Assembly (NCBI GenBank): GCA_946479125.1
Contig: CAMLET010000164.1
Span: 1-7,067, forward strand
DNA: 7,067 bases
Direction of reading: 5' to 3'
From: an uncultured Flavobacteriales bacterium
GTDB lineage: Bacteria > Bacteroidota > Bacteroidia > Flavobacteriales > Crocinitomicaceae
The first letter of the stretch is position 1; each line of letters opens with the position of its first letter. A program made the translations under genes and the position numbers. Shown here one piece after another: positions 1 through 5,850 of the stretch. The notes beneath the pieces were generated by a model that ran no database searches, was not told where the DNA came from, and saw only the letters and a program-made list of their open reading frames with translations.

Positions 1-555
1 TTGAAAGAAGCTTTAGCAAAAGCAAATCAGGTTTGGGTAATCTCCGCGGTAACACGTTATTTAAACGACGAACATGCAAAACTCATCAAAGACTTTTACG
101 AAACTGGAAAAGGCGTTTACATTTGGGGCGATAACGATCCATGTAATGCTGACTCGAATTTCATTGCCAATTACCTGATCGGGGCTTCATTAACCGGAGA
201 TTATTATGCTGATCAAAACATCGGATTAATGACCGAAGGCGGAACAACCGGAATTCGTAAAGACCATTTGATCTCAACAGGAATTGTCAAATTTTACGAA
301 GGAATCACCATTTCACATGTTGTAGATCCAAATCAATTAACAACTCCTTTAATGTGGAGTACGGACGGTGGAACAGTTGCTGCAATTGTTGACGACCAAC
401 AACACCGTTTGATCATCGACGGAGGGTTTACCCGATTGTATTACAAATGGGATTCTGCAGGAACCGGTCGATATGTAAAAAATGCTGCGGCATGGCTGGC
501 AAACTTTGAGCGTTTCGGAGACGAAGTTGTAAGCGACGAATTCAAAAAGAAATAA
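1..555 (+). CDS. Secreted-type protein of unknown function, paralog 1 (5' end missing)
   Basis: I do not recognise a named family. This is the C-terminal part of a protein whose start lies before the window; the TTG at base 1 is only the edge. It aligns without gaps to residues 123 onward of the complete gene next to it, so about 122 residues are missing. By hand count roughly 113 of 180 aligned residues are identical. The best conserved blocks are YIWGDNDP, RKDHLI, EGITIS, the run DDQQHRLIIDGGFTRLY and the run WDSAGTGRYVKNAAAWL. Alternating hydrophobic strands and short helices look like an alpha/beta fold; a class I glutamine-amidotransferase-like fold is possible, but I see no Cys-His-Glu triad. 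By analogy with its neighbour it probably carries an N-terminal signal peptide and acts outside the cytoplasm. The gap to paralog 2 is 85 nt and holds a structured repeat. Confidence 0.85.
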   Translation: MKEALAKANQVWVISAVTRYLNDEHAKLIKDFYETGKGVYIWGDNDPCNADSNFIANYLIGASLTGDYYADQNIGLMTEGGTTGIRKDHLISTGIVKFYEGITISHVVDPNQLTTPLMWSTDGGTVAAIVDDQQHRLIIDGGFTRLYYKWDSAGTGRYVKNAAAWLANFERFGDEVVSDEFKKK

Positions 556-558
556 CGC

Positions 559-612
559 GCCTGTGATTTCGATACATTCCGACTAAACGTCGGAACACTC
601 AATCTGACAGGC
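559..612. repeat. Structured dispersed repeat, copy A (double-stem palindrome)
   Basis: It has an outer stem GCCTGT (559-564) with ACAGGC (607-612), and a perfect inner hairpin TTCCGAC (577-583) with GTCGGAA (589-595) around loop TAAAC. The arms are joined by TTTCGATACA on one side and CACTCAATCTG on the other. Read on the minus strand, these joining parts match copy C downstream (TTGAGTG and GTATCGAA), while both stems have different sequences. It begins 3 nt after the stop codon of paralog 1. It could help end transcription, but no T-tract follows. From memory, similar intergenic palindromes are frequent in flavobacterial genomes. Confidence 0.7.
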
Positions 613-640
613 TTATTAAAACAATTTAATACTAGAAATC

Positions 641-1564
641 ATGAGAAAAATTACAATTCTAGCCCTTGCAATGTGGGCTTCAACAAACATCAGCTTCGCA
701 CAATACAATGCTTGTGCAGCAAAAAGTGCAGTTACTGAAACGGTAACAAGAGAAGTTAAGGACGATCAAACGGGTCAAAAACGCATTGAAAACGTTGAAG
801 TGGCAGTTTCGAATAGAGACGGTTTCGGAAACGCTTCCGGAAATCAATACGATTTAGCTGTTGATGGCGCTTTCGACGGACAAACAATCGTTGTACTTCA
901 ATTGTATACTGGTGAGAACTTCGATTTCGAAAAACCGAAAGCAGCATTGAAAGAAAAAGGATTCTCTGTTTACCGCTATTCGAACCAACCTCCAACTCCG
1001 GAAGAATTGAAAAAATCGTTGGACAAAGCATGTCAGTTTTGGTTGATTTCTTCTACCACACAAATGCTTACTCCTGAACACGTAAAAGTAATCCGTGAGT
1101 TCTATGAGTCCGGAAAAGGAATTTACATTTGGGGTGATAACGATCCGTACCATGCTGATGCCGATTACCTTGCAAACGCACTTGTAGGTGTAACAATGAG
1201 TGGTTACTATATGGGAAATCAAACCGTAACTTTCAAAACTGAAACATCCACTTCAGGAATGCGCAAAGACCATTTGATCACAACTGGTTTGGAAAACGTT
1301 TTTGAAGGAATTACAATTTCTACAGTTCACGACCCAAACAGCGTAATGACTCCATTAATTTGGAGTACAGATGGAAACGTAGTAACAGCAATTTTGGACG
1401 ATCAGCAACACCGTTTGATCATCGACGGTGGATTCACCAGATTGTACTGTAACTGGGATAGCGCGGGAACAGGACGCTACGTAAAGAACGCCGCAGCATG
1501 GCTCGTAAATGTTGAAAAATTCGGCGATGCAGTGGTCAGTAATAACATAACTAACGGAAAGTGA
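641..1564 (+). CDS. Secreted protein of unknown function, paralog 2 (complete, 307 aa)
   Basis: No named family is recognised. Residues 1-20 form a typical signal peptide (MRK, then a hydrophobic stretch, then SFA), with probable cleavage before QYNACA, so the product should be exported to the periplasm or beyond. Residues 30-70 are a charged linker. From about residue 80 (QTIVVLQLYTGENFDF) there is a predicted alpha/beta domain, with YIWGDNDP at 162-169, RKDHLI at 208-213, EGITIS at 222-227, DDQQHRLIIDGG at 253-264 and WDSAGTGRY at 272-280. The EFYESGKGIYIWGDND segment resembles the strand-loop region of glutamine-amidotransferase-like folds, but no catalytic triad is evident, so any enzyme activity is unproven. 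The start was chosen because ATG gives a clean signal peptide; no Shine-Dalgarno is present, as is usual in Bacteroidota. It is a tandem duplicate of the upstream gene. Confidence 0.88.
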   Translation: MRKITILALAMWASTNISFAQYNACAAKSAVTETVTREVKDDQTGQKRIENVEVAVSNRDGFGNASGNQYDLAVDGAFDGQTIVVLQLYTGENFDFEKPKAALKEKGFSVYRYSNQPPTPEELKKSLDKACQFWLISSTTQMLTPEHVKVIREFYESGKGIYIWGDNDPYHADADYLANALVGVTMSGYYMGNQTVTFKTETSTSGMRKDHLITTGLENVFEGITISTVHDPNSVMTPLIWSTDGNVVTAILDDQQHRLIIDGGFTRLYCNWDSAGTGRYVKNAAAWLVNVEKFGDAVVSNNITNGK

Positions 1565-1607
1565 ATTTATCGAACAAAAATAGGGTTTCGTCGTGAAATT
1601 TTAAAGT

Positions 1608-1623
1608 CCGAAAGAATATTCGG
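1608..1623. other. Small hairpin of unknown role
   Basis: CCGAA (1608-1612) pairs with TTCGG (1619-1623) around a 6-nt loop, 44 nt after the stop of paralog 2. It is too short and lacks a T-tract, so it is not a convincing terminator. The rest of 1565-1690 shows nothing I can name. Confidence 0.2.
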
Positions 1624-1693
1624 CATGCACAACAAAATTTTCAGCGGATACCGTGTTTTGCTCATTTGTCAAAAAACGATTTAGCAATTGTCG

Positions 1694-1701
1694 TACTTTC
1701 G
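1694..1701 (+). promoter_or_regulatory. Weak Bacteroidota-type -7 element (TACTTTCG)
   Basis: TACTTTCG differs at one position from the Bacteroidota -7 consensus TAnnTTTG. A TTG lies at 1666-1668, but the 25-nt spacing is longer than the usual 19-21 nt, so support is weak. If real, transcription would begin near 1708 and run through the small ORF to the terminator at 1842-1873, giving an RNA of about 165 nt. Confidence 0.22.
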
Positions 1702-1735
1702 TACCATAGCTTATTAGCTCTAAGAGATATCGCTA

Positions 1736-1837
1736 ATGTTGTTTTCACTATCGCTTTACCGTGAAAGAACAAAGGCAAAACAATTGAAGCAAACCCTGGA
1801 GAAATCTCAATTACTCAACAAAATTTGCTTCGTGTAA
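1736..1837 (+). CDS. Possible small ORF, 33 aa, or gene remnant
   Basis: ATG at 1736 opens 33 codons ending in TAA, 4 nt before a strong terminator. The peptide starts with a short hydrophobic segment (MLFSLSLYR), followed by a Lys/Gln/Glu/Leu-rich stretch (KAKQLKQTLEKSQLLNK) that would form an amphipathic or coiled-coil helix. This order, membrane end then coiled linker, resembles the juncture before the histidine kinase core of Bacteroidota TPR-type sensor kinases, so it may be the remnant of such a gene. It could equally be a small membrane peptide or chance. There is no Shine-Dalgarno; the promoter-like motif at 1694 would leave a leader of about 28 nt. Confidence 0.25.
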   Translation: MLFSLSLYRERTKAKQLKQTLEKSQLLNKICFV

Positions 1838-1841
1838 AGGG

Positions 1842-1873
1842 GTGACCGACTGAAAAGTTCGGTCACTTTTTTT
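1842..1873 (+). terminator. Strong intrinsic terminator
   Basis: An 8-bp perfect stem GTGACCGA (1842-1849) with TCGGTCAC (1859-1866), a 9-nt loop, and a run of seven T (1867-1873). It reads as a rho-independent terminator on the + strand. It lies 278 nt after the stop of paralog 2 and 4 nt after the small ORF, so it may serve a separate short transcript rather than the paralog operon. Confidence 0.8.
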
Positions 1874-1878
1874 ATTTA

Positions 1879-1936
1879 CCCACATCGGCTTCGATACTAT
1901 TTCGCTTACCAGCGAAATCACTCAGCTTGACGTGGG
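1879..1936. repeat. Structured dispersed repeat, copy B
   Basis: It has an outer stem CCCAC (1879-1883) with GTGGG (1932-1936) and a perfect 8-bp inner hairpin ATTTCGCT (1899-1906) with AGCGAAAT (1911-1918) around loop TACC. The joining parts TTCGATACT and CACTCAGCTTGAC match those of copy A in the same orientation, although both stems differ. It starts 6 nt after the T-tract of the terminator and lies 22 nt before copy C. Confidence 0.72.
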
Positions 1937-1958
1937 GAATCCAGAACAAATTTTTAAC

Positions 1959-2076
1959 AGCACCAAGTCAAATTGAGTGGATCCTGCGGGAGCACTAGTT
2001 GGAACTTTCTCCAGCAACGCGTCAAATTGAGTGGATCCTGCGGGAGCAGGATTTGTATCGAAATTGACGTGGTGCT
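1959..2076. repeat. Structured dispersed repeat, copy C, with internal duplication
   Basis: The same repeat family in the opposite orientation to copies A and B. The outer stem is AGCACCA (1959-1965) with TGGTGCT (2070-2076), extended by GTCAA (1967-1971) with TTGAC (2064-2068). The intact inner hairpin is ATCCTGC (2035-2041) with GCAGGAT (2046-2052), loop GGGA. The joining parts are TTGAGTG and GTATCGAA. The left arm and first half of the hairpin occur twice because of a 54-bp duplication, so the element is about twice its expected length. It ends 34 nt before the peptidase start codon. Confidence 0.72.
1967..2048. repeat. 28-bp perfect direct repeat, 54-bp period
   Basis: Positions 1967-1994 and 2021-2048 are identical over 28 bp, separated by 26 bp of unrelated sequence (1995-2020). 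The second copy continues into the complete hairpin of repeat copy C; the first stops after the loop and first bases of the returning arm. It is most simply an internal duplication within one structured repeat. Confidence 0.85.
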
Positions 2077-2110
2077 CAATAATTTCACTTTCTTTGAAAA
2101 AACTTTTCGC

Positions 2111-3805
2111 ATGAAACTCCTGTTGACCATTTTCTCCCTTGTTTTTGTTTCGCAACTCTTCGCGCAATTCACCCATCAGGATTCACTGCGCGGTGGAAAC
2201 GATCCGGGTAGAGATTGGTGGAACGTGGCACATTACGACTTATCTGTCACTTTCGACATTGAGAAAAAACAGATCTCTGGCTGTAACAAGATTCAAATGT
2301 CATACTACGACAATGTTGAAGGGAAAGCGGTGACACAAAAACGCAAAGTTCAGATCGATCTTCAGGATCCAATGATCATGGACAGCGTTTATTTCGGGAA
2401 GTTTAAGATCAAGGCTTCCGACATTGTGAAAGATGGAAATGCATACTTCATTCTTATTCCAGATTTAAGTCCGAAAAACACATTGGATATTTACTTTCAC
2501 GGTTCTCCCAAAGTAGCGAAGAAAGCGCCGTGGGATGGCGGAATTATCTGGACAAAAGACGATAATGGTAAAGCGTGGGTAACCATTGCTTGTCAAGGTT
2601 TGGGTGCTAGCTGTTGGTTTCCGTGTAAAGATTCGCAATACGACGAACCAGATTCAGTTGACGTGCATTTCACCTGTCCGGAAAACCTGGTTTGTGTGAG
2701 CAACGGAAATTTTCAAGGCAAAACGGTTAAAGGCAAATGGGCAACCTACAGTTGGAAGGTCGTAAATCCGATCAACAATTACTGTATCATCCCTTACATT
2801 GGCGATTACGTGAACATTCACGATCACTACATGGGCGAACAAGGTCAGTTGGAAATGGATTACTGGGTGATTCGCGGAAACGAAGAAAAAGCCAAAAAAC
2901 AATTTGCAGATGCTCCACGAACCATTGAAGCGTTGGAATACTGGTTTGGTCCCTACCCTTTTTACGAAGACGGATACAAATTGGTGGAGGCTCCGCATTT
3001 GGGAATGGAACACCAAAGCGCTGTTGCCTACGGAAACAAATTCCAAAATGGGTACTTGGGAAATGATCTGAGCGGAACTGGTGAAGGATTGAAATGGGAT
3101 TTCATCATTGTCCACGAAAGCGGTCACGAATGGTTTGGGAATAACGTGACTTCACAAGATGTTGCTGACATGTGGATTCACGAAGGATTCACCAACTACT
3201 CCGAAGTATTGTTCACCGATTACTGGTTTGGAACGGAAGCCGGAAACCGTTATGCAGTTGGACTTCGTCAGAACATTGATAACGACAAGCCGATCATTGG
3301 AGAATACGGCGTTCAGAATGAAGGCAGCGGCGACATGTACTACAAAGGCTCCAACATGCTTCACATGATTCGTCAGATTGTAAACAACGATAGCTTGTTC
3401 CGTGCAGTTCTTCGCGACATCAACGAAACCTACTGGCACAACATTGTCACCACAAAAGACATTGAGCAATTCATGAGCGATATGCTCCTTGAAGACCTTT
3501 CTAAAGTATTCGACCAATACTTGCGCACTGCAGACATTCCGACCCTACAAATGATTTATTCCAAAGGAAAAGTAAAATACCGCTGGAAGAACTGTGTTGA
3601 TGGTTTCAATATGCCAATTGTGTTGACCGATGCCATGGGAAACAAGGAAAAGCTTTACCCAACCACCAAATGGACCAAAGAAAAGCGCGAAACGAACTAC
3701 CAGTATTACATCAATCCACAGTTTTACATTGGTTCAGATGTATTGATCAAGCGAAGTGCAAAGGATGTGAAAATGCCTTCTGCTGAGGAAATGAGAAATC
3801 AGTAA
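2111..3805 (+). CDS. Secreted M1-family zinc metallopeptidase (564 aa)
   Basis: A gluzincin aminopeptidase-like enzyme, expected to remove N-terminal residues from peptides outside the cytoplasm. Residues 1-18 are a signal peptide (MKLLLTIFSL to LFA, cleavage before QFT). Residues 35-250 match the N-terminal beta-sandwich of M1 enzymes. The catalytic domain has H335-E-S-G-H339 with the third zinc ligand E358, the exact HEXXH-X18-E spacing. G-M-E-H-Q at 298-302 stands where the usual G-x-M-E-N substrate motif is found, with His for Asn. Y410 in the Y-x-K-G motif (410-413) is the expected transition-state tyrosine. The protein ends after a short region (about 480-564), lacking the large C-terminal helical domain of PepN-type members. 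The open frame runs upstream to 1973, but that extension is translated repeat DNA; ATG 2111 gives the signal peptide. TTTCTTTG at 2089-2096 with TTG at 2064-2066 is a weak possible promoter, partly inside repeat C. Confidence 0.95.
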   Translation: MKLLLTIFSLVFVSQLFAQFTHQDSLRGGNDPGRDWWNVAHYDLSVTFDIEKKQISGCNKIQMSYYDNVEGKAVTQKRKVQIDLQDPMIMDSVYFGKFKIKASDIVKDGNAYFILIPDLSPKNTLDIYFHGSPKVAKKAPWDGGIIWTKDDNGKAWVTIACQGLGASCWFPCKDSQYDEPDSVDVHFTCPENLVCVSNGNFQGKTVKGKWATYSWKVVNPINNYCIIPYIGDYVNIHDHYMGEQGQLEMDYWVIRGNEEKAKKQFADAPRTIEALEYWFGPYPFYEDGYKLVEAPHLGMEHQSAVAYGNKFQNGYLGNDLSGTGEGLKWDFIIVHESGHEWFGNNVTSQDVADMWIHEGFTNYSEVLFTDYWFGTEAGNRYAVGLRQNIDNDKPIIGEYGVQNEGSGDMYYKGSNMLHMIRQIVNNDSLFRAVLRDINETYWHNIVTTKDIEQFMSDMLLEDLSKVFDQYLRTADIPTLQMIYSKGKVKYRWKNCVDGFNMPIVLTDAMGNKEKLYPTTKWTKEKRETNYQYYINPQFYIGSDVLIKRSAKDVKMPSAEEMRNQ

Positions 3806-3815
3806 AAACGCTTTC

Positions 3816-3875
3816 ATGAAGAAAATCATTCCCTCCATTTCATGTACTGCCGGTTATGGAGTGAGAATTTCTTAA
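3816..3875 (+). other. Tiny ORF (19 aa), possible gene remnant
   Basis: ATG 10 nt after the peptidase stop opens a 19-codon frame beginning MKKIIPSIS, like the start of a signal peptide, ending at TAA 3873-3875. It may be the remnant of a secreted-protein gene that once followed the peptidase, or chance. The rest of the 163-nt gap to the ATPase shows no convincing promoter or terminator. Confidence 0.15.
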
Positions 3876-3968
3876 AAAGATTATAATTACTCCTTTGAGT
3901 TTATCTACGTCAATCTGAAAAACATTATCTTCACTCAACTGAATAAATTAACATCTTCTTTATTTTAT

Positions 3969-4277
3969 ATGATCGAAAAAATAAATATTGAGAATTTTAA
4001 ATGTTATGAAAAAATAGAATTTGATACATCTAAAATTACACTTTTGACTGGGGCAAATAGCAGTGGAAAGAGTTCTCTATTGTATAGTGTTTTAGGACCA
4101 ATACAATCTAGAGAATTTCCTTTTCAATTCTCCCCAAATGGAAAGTATATTAAAATGGGGGATTTTGAAGAAATTATTCATAATCATGATAAAACGAAAT
4201 CAATTAAATTGGAATTTGAACATTCCGAAAATCATGAAATAGTTACAACTTTTTTGGAAAAACAATCATTTAAATAA
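3969..4277 (+). CDS. N-terminal fragment of the ATPase (102 aa, Walker A)
   Basis: The part that would be translated as the sequence stands. It holds the beta strands around KITLLTGANSSGKSSLL (Walker A at residues 28-35) but no signature, Walker B or switch histidine, so it could not hydrolyse ATP alone. Its last five residues (KQSFK) come from the shifted frame. Confidence 0.5.
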   Translation: MIEKINIENFKCYEKIEFDTSKITLLTGANSSGKSSLLYSVLGPIQSREFPFQFSPNGKYIKMGDFEEIIHNHDKTKSIKLEFEHSENHEIVTTFLEKQSFK

Positions 4278-4410
4278 TCTTCCAGTTCTTGAGAGTTTAA
4301 TTTCAAAATCTGATTACTACAGTCTTGAGATAACTAAAAACAGGAAATATAATCTACGATTTGAATACTTCGTCAACAACGATCCACACCATCAACTTAG
4401 ATCTCCTGAA

Positions 4411-5292
4411 ATGATTAATAAGTTTATGGAGATTATAGAATCTTCAGCTCCAGTTTCAGAAGAGAGCAGCCTTTTATGGAGTAAATTTAAAAAACCAAAA
4501 TTCAAAATTGAATTTAAATTCTCTGATTTTAATGAAATGGATAAAATGATTGAAGAGCATGGGAACTATTACCTGTCATCATTTATTCGTTCAATAAAAA
4601 AAGTGTTTAATGATTTTGATGATAAAATCAATTTCATTAGTTCTTTTAGGCTTTATCCTGAAAGAACATATTATGAGACATCTAAGATTGATCTAAAAGT
4701 CGGGAAATTTGGAGAAAATTATGAAGATCAAATAATTTCTTGGGAGACACAAAAGTCACCTGAATATAAAGAATTGATATCTATTCTAAAAGATTTAGAT
4801 CTTCTTCATGAAATAAAATCTAAAAGACTAGATGGTGGACGATTTGAAATTCTAATTCGCTCTAAAAAAGATGGAGTATGGTCATCATTAAATGATGTTG
4901 GATTTGGTATTAGCCAATTTTTACCAATTATTGTAGCAGATTTACAACTTGGCAAGAACTCAACTTTATTTATTGCACAACCCGAAATACATCTTCATCC
5001 GAAAATTCAAGCTCAATTTGCAGATTACTTGGTTAAACAGATAATTGATAACAAAAAGAAATATATAATCGAAACGCACAGTGAATATTTACTAAATCGC
5101 ATAAGACTTGCTATTGTTAAAAAAACAATTGAAGAAACTGATGTGAAAACATATTTCATCGATAACAATGGGAAAAGTGCTAAATCATTTGATATTGTGT
5201 TTAAAACTAATGGTCAAATTAAAAATGCCCCAAAGAGCTTTTTTGACACTTATATGTTAGACGTAATGAATATTGCAATCGAAGCCGAATAA
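4411..5292 (+). CDS. C-terminal fragment of the ATPase (293 aa from its first ATG)
   Basis: The downstream open frame actually begins at 4243; ATG 4411 is only the first internal Met. It carries VGFGISQ (163-169), the QPEIHLHP region (190-197) and ETHSE (221-225), numbered from this Met. No Walker A is present. No promoter-like motif precedes the ATG. It ends with TAA sharing its last base with the ATG of the PIN-like gene. Confidence 0.5.
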   Translation: MINKFMEIIESSAPVSEESSLLWSKFKKPKFKIEFKFSDFNEMDKMIEEHGNYYLSSFIRSIKKVFNDFDDKINFISSFRLYPERTYYETSKIDLKVGKFGENYEDQIISWETQKSPEYKELISILKDLDLLHEIKSKRLDGGRFEILIRSKKDGVWSSLNDVGFGISQFLPIIVADLQLGKNSTLFIAQPEIHLHPKIQAQFADYLVKQIIDNKKKYIIETHSEYLLNRIRLAIVKKTIEETDVKTYFIDNNGKSAKSFDIVFKTNGQIKNAPKSFFDTYMLDVMNIAIEAE

Positions 5293-5780
5293 TGAAAGAT
5301 ATTTTTATTGATAATAACATTGCAAAGAATTTTGCTACGCCAGTTGACCCTCATTATAAAGAGCTAATTCAATGGATTAATGAATTCGATGAACGGTTGG
5401 TTGAGAATGATCCAGAAAAAATTAATGATTTCGCTCATTTAGTTGTTTCTCAAAAACTCTTAGTTGAATATCTTCAATCTTCGGGAGATTGCTCTAAGCC
5501 AAATGCGATGCCTTCAATCATCAATCGTCTTACAAGGGAAGGTCGATTACAAAAAAAAACAAAAGACGAAATAGAGGAGTTTCAATTGAAAAACTTCACA
5601 AAAAAGATTTTAAATAATTTCTTGTCAAACAAGAAGGATCATTGGCATATAGCAACCGTATTGATTTCAAATAGAAAATTTTGTTTATCATATGACGATA
5701 ACTTAATTAGGGATTTATCTGGGTTCCCTGGGCACGTAGTAATAATTACAAATAGACCCGAAAAACTCAAATACAAATAA
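5292..5780 (+). CDS. PIN-like putative nuclease partner of the ATPase (162 aa)
   Basis: Probably a small cytoplasmic nuclease with a PIN-like fold; this is inferred from pattern, not from a certain family match. It starts MKDIFIDNNIAKNF, where D7 and N8-N9 sit at the end of the first strand as in PIN domains. E59 (KLLVEYL), D116 (DHWHIATVL) and D135-D136 (FCLSYDDNLIRDL) follow in the order and strand/helix context of the other PIN acidic residues. It ends with a final strand VVIITNRP. No signal peptide or membrane segment is seen. Its ATG shares one base with the ATPase stop (TAATG), so it is translationally coupled to that gene and probably functions with it. It shares the ATPase's low G+C. 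PIN proteins usually cut RNA, so it might be an ATPase-controlled toxin. An alternative is another small Rossmann-like domain without nuclease activity. Confidence 0.7.
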   Translation: MKDIFIDNNIAKNFATPVDPHYKELIQWINEFDERLVENDPEKINDFAHLVVSQKLLVEYLQSSGDCSKPNAMPSIINRLTREGRLQKKTKDEIEEFQLKNFTKKILNNFLSNKKDHWHIATVLISNRKFCLSYDDNLIRDLSGFPGHVVIITNRPEKLKYK

Positions 5781-5795
5781 AAGAAACATATCCCT

Positions 5796-5850
5796 GCTAG
5801 CGTGAGCTTCAAGCTCGTGCTACTTAAGTCTATTACTTAGCTAGAACGTC
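5796..5850. repeat. REP-like palindromic element, copy 1
   Basis: The core hairpin is AGCGTGAGCT (5799-5808), loop TCA, AGCTCGTGCT (5812-5821); the arms pair fully if two G-T wobbles are allowed. A tail to 5850 ends in AACGTC. The 55-nt unit recurs, in the same orientation, at 5957-6009. The form (imperfect hairpin plus a conserved short tail) resembles REP elements mobilised by RAYT transposases; no transposase is in the window. Confidence 0.7.

Larger units (their letters stand above)
3969..5292 (+). pseudogene. AAA/OLD-like ATPase (AAA_15/DUF3696 type), broken by a one-base frameshift
   Basis: Two frames join into one protein of about 440 aa if one base is removed near 4250-4262 (T6, GG, A5). 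Frame one stops at 4275-4277. The next frame is open from 4243, after a TAG at 4240-4242, through to 5292, and translates sensibly across the overlap. In the repaired protein: the start MIEKINIENFKCY is typical of the family; Walker A GANSSGKS is at 28-35; an ABC-signature-like VGFGISQ at 310-316; the Walker B/D-loop region LFIAQPEIHLHP at 333-344; and the ETHSE switch motif at 368-372. Such ATPases couple ATP hydrolysis to nuclease partners in several defence systems. The position before Q-P-E is Ala, where related proteins often have Glu. It is AT-rich compared with the peptidase gene (one 60-nt sample each: 27% against 40-45% G+C). It may be a true pseudogene, a homopolymer sequencing error or, less likely, recoding. 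TAATG couples it to the next gene. Confidence 0.8.

Noticed and set aside
754..1222. Minus-strand open frames across paralog 2
   Set aside because: They are antiparallel to a gene with a signal peptide and strong paralog conservation; no start signal or motif supports them.
1565..1873. Structured RNA such as 6S, tmRNA, RNase P RNA or a riboswitch
   Set aside because: Hairpins exist, but I could not find the conserved sequence blocks of any of these RNAs; only the terminator is secure.
1967..2048. A 28-bp repeat with a 26-bp spacer, CRISPR-like in size
   Set aside because: Only two copies, no cas genes, and the repeats are explained as an internal duplication of structured repeat copy C.
2654..3517. 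Long minus-strand open frames across the peptidase gene
   Set aside because: They are shadows of a well-supported M1 peptidase on the + strand and show no domain signs.
3886..3897. Promoter-like CTCCTTTG upstream of the ATPase
   Set aside because: It lacks the TA of the -7 element and a TTG at proper spacing, so it is not better than chance in AT-rich DNA.
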